Shown in pieces: positions 57,087 to 64,000 of a DNA stretch of 64,000 nt. Origin of the DNA: Leucocoprinus leucothites (lineage: Eukaryota; Basidiomycota; Agaricomycetes; Agaricales; Agaricaceae). Made by a program: the position numbers and the translations under genes. The stretch lies in assembly GCA_013368445.1 (NCBI GenBank), contig JAACJO010000019.1, positions 558,001 through 622,000 on the forward strand. The letters run 5' to 3'. Each line of letters starts with the position of its first letter. The first letter of the stretch is position 1. The notes beneath the pieces were generated by a model. The model made no database searches. It was not told where the DNA came from and saw only the letters and a list, made by a program, of their open reading frames with translations.

Positions 57087-58776
57087 CAGTTGTCTCTGTA
57101 ATAACCCATAGCAGTTCGGAGAAGGTCCGAGCTATGGGTTTTGACCGAGTATGGGTTATGACAGAGATCAAAAAAAATATCATTAAACTAATCAATTAAA
57201 TTTTGAATTACTTCCATCGTTTTTCGAGTCACTTCACACTGGATGGGAGCTATTTAGGAGTAAAATAATCTTCAAGATGTATATCCTTCACGTTTTCCGC
57301 CTCCTCAAAGCGGAGTTTCCAGTTGAAGCTATGAGGAATCCGCTCCATCTTGCAAACAAAAGGATCCGGAAGTGTCACTAGGCGCCTCATTAGGAGAGAA
57401 AATGCTGCTTGGCGTCCTCATGTGCAACCTTTTGACCCTGTGACTCAGAGCCTGTTCCGAAGGAAGGTTTGGCGGGGATGAGGTTGTTTGAGTTTTTTGA
57501 GACATTTCTCAAATATTTTGAGTAGTTTGGTGGGGGGTATAATGAATGTAGAGACTGGAAGCCATTCCGTAGCGTTTAGAACAATAAACCAAAGTTCTAA
57601 ATCGTTCTAAACTCACGAAAACGGACAAGCCGAAGGTGCCGGTGACCATATCGGCTTTTCAAATCATCGGATCTTTAAACCGCTCCTGCTGTAAACTTTA
57701 ATCTGAGAGAGGCCTCTCGACCCCCCTTCTAGATGAAAACGCTTGCTCTAAGCTGGAATATCCTACCCTGAGCAATCACGTGCGAGATTTACTTGTCCGA
57801 TTTAGTAAGTCCGCCTAGATAACAATCAAGAAAGATTCCCTTCCCGCCCTTGCACTCGCTGTCCCGCCTCCTAACCAGCACAATAGGGATTTGGACAAGA
57901 CTCAAAATGTTCAGATCATATTTGGGAGTCCTCGTTGTAGCATTACGATGGGTCGAAATCTATTGGGGCATCAATGAGCGAATAGAGTCTGTTTGCAATC
58001 CTGCTGGAGCGGTACTCGAAAACACCCCATCCTACTTCACTTGATGACGCGAAGGGCTGAAAAACGTGGCAATAGGAATGGAGAGCGCCGCAAGTACGTC
58101 AATGGATAGCAAGAACAATAAGGACGCTGAAGCTGCCGCCTAACAACATCATTTTCTGGAGGCATATAAAGTGTAAAGACCAGCTCCTCCTCACTCATCC
58201 TTGTCATTCCTTACTTACTTCTTTTATTTCGCTCTTTTCACTCCTTTTTCTGGATACCAATAGCTCCCTTGGAATTGCATAGCGCAAATTTCACACCCAA
58301 TCAGCCTACCAACGGGAGCACGCCTGCCCGTCGTCTCGCCCTTCCAGCTGCTTGGGCTCAAGGAGTAGAAGTTGTCGCTTATCTTGATCATCTCGGTTAT
58401 CGCAGCAGAATATTTATAGCTAAAGTAGTGAAATAAATGGTTACGGTTTAGAAAACTTGATATAAAACGTCGGAGTCTCAAAGTCAACAAGGTTTAGAGA
58501 ATAATCTAGGTTTCTAAAGCCTACGGAAGGGCGTCCACTGTTTATGAAATTATGTCTACTCAAATTCCAGTTGTCCGACTTCCGGCGAAGGACAAGCGCA
58601 CAAATGTTGAGCCACAAATGAGTCCAATTACTATATTTAGTGCCCGGCGCTATGGGTTTTTTGCCCTCACGGGCTATGGGTTACGGGTTAGTGCAGAGTT
58701 ATGGGTTTTTGCATCAAAACACCCGCGAACCAACTTGGGAGACCCTAAATCCTATGGGTTATCACAGAGACAACTG
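57087..58776. mobile_element. non-autonomous DNA transposon, Tc1/mariner (pogo-like) type
   Basis: Terminal inverted repeats: left CAGTTGTCTCTGTAATAACCC... (57087-57111) and right (reverse strand from 58776) CAGTTGTCTCTGTGATAACCC..., 24 of 25 positions identical. Both ends are flanked by TA (57085-57086 and 58777-58778), the classic Tc1/mariner target-site duplication, and the CAGT start agrees with that superfamily. Subterminal (C)TATGGGTT motifs occur at 57132, 57150, 58651, 58674, 58700 and 58752, besides the inverted copy within the left end. The left end also folds on itself (57093-57110 with 57150-57167). The ~1.6-kb interior encodes no recognisable transposase, so mobilisation would depend on an element elsewhere. 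Confidence 0.7.
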
Positions 58777-58778
58777 TA

Positions 58779-59505
58779 GCAAGCCTATGTTGCGTCATTC
58801 GTGTGTTAGGCTGGATCATGGCGGTGACTGGGCGCTAAGTGAAGTTGGAACGGTTCCCCTGATAACATTAAACTGCGGCGCCTGACGATTCCTTAATTAT
58901 CCCTTATACCGTGCAACGCCCGTCGTTTCTACGAGACAACCTTACCTACGACGCAGAGACTGAGGTTCTGCTTCAATGATTATACTCTACGCCTCTGATG
59001 CGATTGCTGGATGTGTAGTCTGGGAAGCCTCACGGCAGTCTACAGCACCCTCAAAATGAACATTTAACCGTATCAGTGCCGAGTCTCAAATCATTGCGAA
59101 CGCAGTCGGAAGAGTCGGAAAACAAACCGTGACTCAATGTAACATCAGCTTTGAACATCTATCGTTTTAAAGCCATCCACTGATTGAAAACAACTTAGGT
59201 TGTGTTACTAGACTGATGATCATCCAAATAATAGGAAAACACGAGAGTCAGGTTACCAACAATCAGTTCTAGCTTAATCCCAGTGATACTTACAGGTCTC
59301 TAAGACACCATCAGGATCTAGTAAGTAATTTGACCGAAGTGGATTTGCATCACTGAACACTACCAATGAAGCCCCTAGGATGTGCACTACCATGTGGAGA
59401 TCAATCATGTTGATTATTGATGCCAAGGTCCTCAAACTATGGATAGGATTTTCCCCTTCATTTATAAAGGGAGCAGTAGCCACTACTTGTAGCTTCAAGC
59501 CCAAG
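58779..59505. other. intergenic, upstream of membrane copy C
   Basis: No gene seen. TATAAA at 59463-59468 lies 38 bp before the ATG at 59506. Confidence 0.45.
59463..59468 (+). promoter_or_regulatory. TATA box
   Basis: TATAAA within TTTATAAAGG, 38 bp before the chosen start of membrane copy C; argues against the ATG-like starts further upstream (59380). Confidence 0.5.
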
Positions 59506-61316
59506 ATGATTTCACTAGATGCACAGCCAAGTGCTCGCTATTCTTTCTTGGAACCCAACCCCGCTGCAATGGACAACTCACATACAGTCGCCCCCGATCC
59601 ACCCCCAAAGAGTCGACACAAACGCCAACTATATATCCGCACAATCGCATTCATTCTATTCGAGTCCACCTTCCTTATATTTGCATATTACTGCCTCCTC
59701 CACCCGATTCCCCTCCAATCCGACCCACGCGATGAGTTCGAGGTGCTCTCCTCTTTCAACGTGACCCTAACTGAGCTCAAAGCTGGAATCACAGCTGTGT
59801 CAGTTGCGTGGCATGGTCTGGCTTGTCTGTTCATCAAGGACATCATCGCCGTGGTCTATAGTGCCGAGTTCATGATCCAGTACCGGCGATTCGGAGGGCT
59901 CGATCCTGGAGTATCCGACCGGGTCTCGACAATCACTAGTGGACTACTTGATAACCTGGTTCACTTCTCCAGGATCCCAGCAACCGGAGGGTTCCGCCTT
60001 GCCTTTATATCAATGCTTCTTGTGATGATTGTTGGGCCGTTGGGTTCAGGTACAATCACAGTTGGTACAGTCTGGACAACAATGGGAAAAAATATTGGTG
60101 TTGCAAACATAACCGCAGAAAGCATACACCATCAATTTGGTGTGGGTACAATCACGGAACGAGCACGCCTTATCACGCGCATGGAGAGATTAGGAAATGT
60201 CACCTTTGGATATGACATGAATCCCCGAGACATGCTCATCCCCTGGCCAAACGTTGACATAGAAGCATTACCTGAGCACAGCAGCCTCGTTTATCAAAGT
60301 GACGTCTTGCAAATTCACTCTGAATGTGCTTGGGAGGCCAATGTGTCCTACACAATTAGCAGCTCACCTGATATGATTGGCATACACTTGGAGACCAGCC
60401 GTGGGGCTAAGTATGATGCCTTATTAGCTTCGGACATAGTCAACATAGTATTTGGTATGTTCCTTCCTAGGCCCGAGTATAAGTGCTTCATACGACCTGC
60501 TCGCTAGGGATCAACACTTTGACAGCATCTAACGGACCCGACCTCGACAAAAATACAACGAGCTTTATATTTTACAACTATTTCCATCCTCAATCTGATT
60601 TACCACCCATGAAGAATTTGTCTTTCTTAGGACTCCCGGACATGTTCAAACTCAGCACCAAGTTGAACAATTCCACCATAGTGCTCAGCAGTGCTATTTT
60701 GACTTGTGAGCTTCGCAGTCTGGTGGTCCCTGCAGAGGTCACATTGTCGCAAAACACACTCACAGCGAGGGAGCTGTCTGGTACTAGCGAGCAAACCTTG
60801 ATAGGTAATATTCCACGAGATGTAGGAACCCCAGTGGTATCTTGGCTGCTTCAAGATGCCCTAACACTTGAGCCAGGACCAGGCACCAGCTCCGCTACCA
60901 ATGAGCTTTCCACAGACTTGTTTCTCCAGCTTCGGAGGAGCCATACCCATTACGGTGTGCCGGCTATAGAGCTGGAACCCCGGCAATTGGACGAGATCAA
61001 CACGAGCATGGCTGCGTATAGTCAATCGGCTGGGAAAGCGTGTCTAAACGGGATGACAGTCAGGCCTGATGGCATCACAATGGTACAGATGGCCACGAAT
61101 CAGACTGCACAACTGAGTTTCCCAGTTGTGGCTCTTGTGTCGAGCACGCCGTTCCTCATTGCCTTCACTGTAACTTTTTATATAATCCTGACACTCCTCA
61201 CTGTACTGCTATGGACCATCAGACAAGTAGAGCTTGATCTCTTTAACTTAGAATGTCTTATAGAAGTCCTGGGCTCGGATAAGCGTTGTACTTGTAGGCA
61301 TGAACAATCTGACTAG
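59506..61316 (+). CDS. four-pass membrane protein family, copy C (unknown function)
   Basis: Best-preserved member of the three-copy family. Exons 59506-60454 and 60508-61316 around a 53-bp phase-1 intron (GTATGT...CTAG), about 585 residues. Start MISLDAQPSARYSFLEP is chosen because ARYSFLEP aligns with IHYSRLEH and IRYSHLEH of the relatives and because of the TATA box upstream. TM1 IRTIAFILFESTFLIFAYYC; TM2 ELKAGITAVSVAWHGLACLF; conserved SAEFMIQYRRFGG and SDRVSTITSGLLDNLVHF; TM3 LAFISMLLVMIVGP; loop domain with GSGTITVGT, LIPWPNVD, VVPAEVTLSQNTLTA and YSQSAGKACL; last TM IAFTVTFYIILTLLTVLLW; tail FNLECLIEVL. The loop domain carries several Asn-X-Ser/Thr sites. No known domain recognised; possibly a lineage-restricted surface protein. 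Confidence 0.78.
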
Positions 61317-61776
61317 TACAACGAGTGGTAGTGAGCGATAGGCGCACGCTAAAAGTCAATCATTGTAAAAGACTATCATAGTTGAGCAGTCGCGAAGGAT
61401 TCACTCTCTTTAATTGTTATATCGCAAATATATAGGTAGTCGTCCATGCCAGGACTTTCATTGGACCTTAAATAGGACAAGAATTCGTGCGGGATTATAC
61501 GAATGCCAGCGAGAACTATTTTAATTGCTCCCACTGTTATGTTCAATGCTGAGCAGCAAAGTGGGAGAGTAGATGATACCTATGTCAATTGATCAAGACT
61601 AGAATGAATGTCGTCATCCTGACGTTCATTAGGCTGTTCCTTCTGGCCGACCCCACTGACTGAATTTCTAGTCGTCGAGAATCAGGATTCATTATTCGAC
61701 GTGAAAGCTTGCTAGAGATAGCAGAGGCGCTAACAAGGACCACCAAATCGTCTCCGACTCTCAATCCACGGCCCAA
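61317..61776. other. convergent intergenic, no gene seen
   Basis: Only 3' flanks of membrane copy C (+) and P450 B (-). Confidence 0.5.
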
Positions 61777-63918
61777 TCACATGGGTTCAGTTCCAATGTA
61801 CTCCTTCAACAACCCATGCACATCCCTCCCCTTTCGAGGAACGATTCTACAATCAAACTTCGCCGGCTCACTAAAATCAAGAAAATATATGAACAAGTTG
61901 ATACCAGCCCACCAGGGCAACAATGACTCACGACACGATAGAATCAGATGAAAAGACCGCTTTTGGTTCAACAGGTCTTCCATCTGCGTCGAGCGGAGGC
62001 AGCAAGTCGAAGAGATGCAAGATGGAAGCGGCAGCCATGTAAAGGTTCGCCAATGCGATATGTGAACCCGGACAGATCCTATCGGCAGGACGCGGTAAGC
62101 ACCCTCTGGTAGATTGTACGTGATTGATGATTCAAACACACCTGCGACCAAAACCAAAGGTGGCGATAGTTTCAGGATCGATTATGTCGTCACAGAGGAT
62201 ACCGTTCTTGATAAATCTCTCGGGATCGAATTTATCTGGATCCGGGAAGTTCTCTTTATCATGTAGCATAGCACTGATGATCAAAACTAAGTTTTTGTTC
62301 CTCAACAGAAGTCGAACGCCTGGGCACGTACTAAGTGTTCGACATGACGACTGTACCCTTGGGAATAAAGTATCCCATGTATTCGTCGTCTTCACTCACA
62401 AGATGTGGGACAGATGTTGGCAAGACCGGATTCCACCTGCGCGCAAAAGTAGCGGTTCAACATTGAAACCGGACCGGCAGGCCGATATGGTACACACCTC
62501 AGCGACTCTTTGATAACAGCAGCAAGATACTTGAGATGTGGAATATCTGAGAATTCAGGTAACCGGTCAGGTCCAACTACAGAGTCGATTTCTTGCTGTG
62601 CTTTTCGTTGGACGTCTGGGTGAATGAGGACCACGAGAAGGAATGTCGAAACGGCAGCACGAGTGGTATCAGAAGCGGCTGCGAGCCATCATGTGAATAC
62701 GTTGCGAACTAACAAAAGATTCAACATTACCTCCAAAGACTTGCTCGGCAGTCTGTTTAACGCAACGATCTTGAGGATCAAAGTCGGGCTGATCACGGAG
62801 TTTATCAAGGGTCTCCGATACAAACGATACTGGCGCATTTCCATTGTCCTACAGAAAATCAGCCTTTATTCTTATCCTTCAGGTAAGCGAAGAAATTAGA
62901 CTCACTATCATCTGAAGCGCCGCTTGATAGGGCTCTTCCCTCAGCTGTACGAGTTCCTTCATAATTGATTTTCCCAGTTGCTTGAAACCGGCACCCGGCA
63001 TCCAGTCTGGGACATATTTCAACCAAGGAATAACATTGACCAGGAAACGTCCAGGGGAAGCAGCAGCGGCCGAGCCACCCAATGCGCGTTCCGCGAAATG
63101 GTTGAGGGGATCATTCCGGCGTTGAACGGGGAGGCCGTATGTCATAGACGTAGAGAGACCCCAATCCAACTGTTGGATGGTTGGTATATCAGGGAATTGG
63201 GTTACTAAAGTGGATGAGGCACGCACTTTCGGATGTGGTGATATAAATCTTCGGGATACTCCAAAAAGTTGGCCAGTAATCCTTTGCGGACAAACTCGAG
63301 TGACTTTTCTTCTATACGCGGGAGGTTCTTTTCAGAAAAGTGTTGCGTAAAAAGGCGTCGATGGGCTCTCCACTCGTTTCCGTAGGGCATAAACGCGAAG
63401 AAGGTCTTGTGACCAACTCTGTAGGAGATTATCAACACTCGGAACCCAAAGGGAATTGCTTGAGACTCACACATCAGCAAGCATAGGGATATCAGGACTA
63501 TATTGGCATTTTTGGTGAGCTGCTTATGAAAGGGGGCCCGGCACGAGTAACCGAACTCACCGACTGGAGTAGGTTGTTGAGCGCTTCTCGAGTAGGTCTT
63601 GGGCGATCGTGATATCATTGATGACCAGAATTGACTGGCCAAGCGCTTCAAGGTACATAAATTTCAACCCTGTAATCAGCAATGAGGACTAATGATCATA
63701 AAGCATTTGAACAAACGAATCTCACCGAGCTTCTTGCCGAGGTCCTTATAGAATTTGTGTACATTGGTGAGGGGGATCATGAGGGTATTCCCGATGATGG
63801 GCCATCGCGTAGGACCAGGAGGCAGTGGTAGAAGGCTTCGCCGACGATATCTGTAGGCAAGATGGACGAGGAAGCAAAAGGAGGCAACGAGAACGGTGGA
63901 AGTGTCGAGGTGAAGCAT
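61777..63918 (-). CDS. cytochrome P450 monooxygenase B
   Basis: Close relative of P450 A with the same exon plan, including the 27-nt-class microexon (RPDIPMLAD); here every junction reads in frame, so this copy looks functional. ATG 63918 (MLHLDTSTVLVASFCFLVHL anchor), PPGPTRWPIIGN hinge, WRAHRRLFTQHF, RKLDWGLSTSMTYGL, SFVSETLDKLRDQPDFD, I-helix region AASDTTRAA (the acid-alcohol pair Asp-Thr is visible), ExxR in KESLR, RWNPVLPTSVPH, DPERFI and haem loop FGFGRRICPGSH with the Cys ligand. Ends EYIGTEPM, stop 61777-61779. The P450 A intron with a GC donor has an ordinary GT donor here (GTGCGT). Substrate unknown; no linked biosynthetic cluster is evident. Confidence 0.92.
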
Positions 63919-64000
63919 CACTGCAGTGACGGGCGAGGATCCGACGGAGTGTGACTTTGACTTTGTCACGCAGAGGATTTTTTGATGGTTAACCTAAGCA
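63919..64000. other. 5' flank of P450 B
   Basis: Short upstream stretch to the window edge; no clear core promoter. Confidence 0.3.

Noticed and set aside
59380..59505. N-terminal extension of membrane copy C
   Set aside because: It overlaps the TATA box and has no counterpart in copies A and B.

Overview
This is nuclear DNA of a filamentous basidiomycete, most probably an Agaricomycete. Genes are split by many short introns (about 50-58 bp, GT-AG, with two GC-AG cases). The content is typical: a laccase, group I cytochromes P450, a three-domain A-T-R adenylate-forming reductase, a TKL-type kinase, part of a FunK1-type kinase, Sho1, a fungal Na+/H+ antiporter, a DysF-domain peroxin and a TFIIIC subunit. 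The order cannot be fixed from the sequence; a Ceratobasidiaceae/Rhizoctonia-type genome is only a guess.

Layout. 1-911 (-): 5' part of a mitochondrial D-lactate dehydrogenase. 2911-4585 (+): DysF peroxin. 5437-7290 (+): copy A of an unrecognised four-pass membrane family. 8156-9323 (-): protein kinase. 9.3-15.8 kb: no recognisable gene, but three clusters of an 11-bp periodic CCGCTAC repeat. 15785-17916 (+): P450 A. 19966-22296 (+): secreted laccase. 22848-24161 (-): SHO1. 25030-27349 (-): amino-acid/GABA permease. 28151-29779 (-): intronless methyltransferase-GT8 fusion. 31430-34505 (+): GDP-mannose-epimerase-like domain followed by two GT-A domains. 34956-36953 (-): membrane copy B, whose intron carries a tRNA-like SINE. 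37415-40913 (-): A-T-R reductase. 42981-44556 (-): single-pass surface protein. 45432-48573 (-): NHA1 antiporter. 48.6-54.2 kb: gene-poor, with an 89-nt poly(T) run next to a FunK1 kinase fragment. 55801-56878 (-): TFIIIC subunit. 57087-58776: DNA transposon with TA-flanked inverted repeats and no transposase. 59506-61316 (+): membrane copy C. 61777-63918 (-): P450 B, a close relative of P450 A with the same exon plan.

Most interesting. (1) A divergent pair at 28.1-34.5 kb joins sugar-nucleotide epimerase, two GT2-like domains, a GT8 domain and a methyltransferase in only two genes; it looks like a small glycan-building module, perhaps partly of bacterial origin. (2) The membrane family is present as three dispersed copies sharing one intron position. 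(3) The 11-bp phased repeats are unusual.

Caution. Thirteen apparent single-base frameshifts interrupt otherwise well-conserved genes, and nearly all fall at a homopolymer run. This points to assembly error or homopolymer slippage. Several genes may therefore be intact in the organism; they are described here as they read in this sequence.
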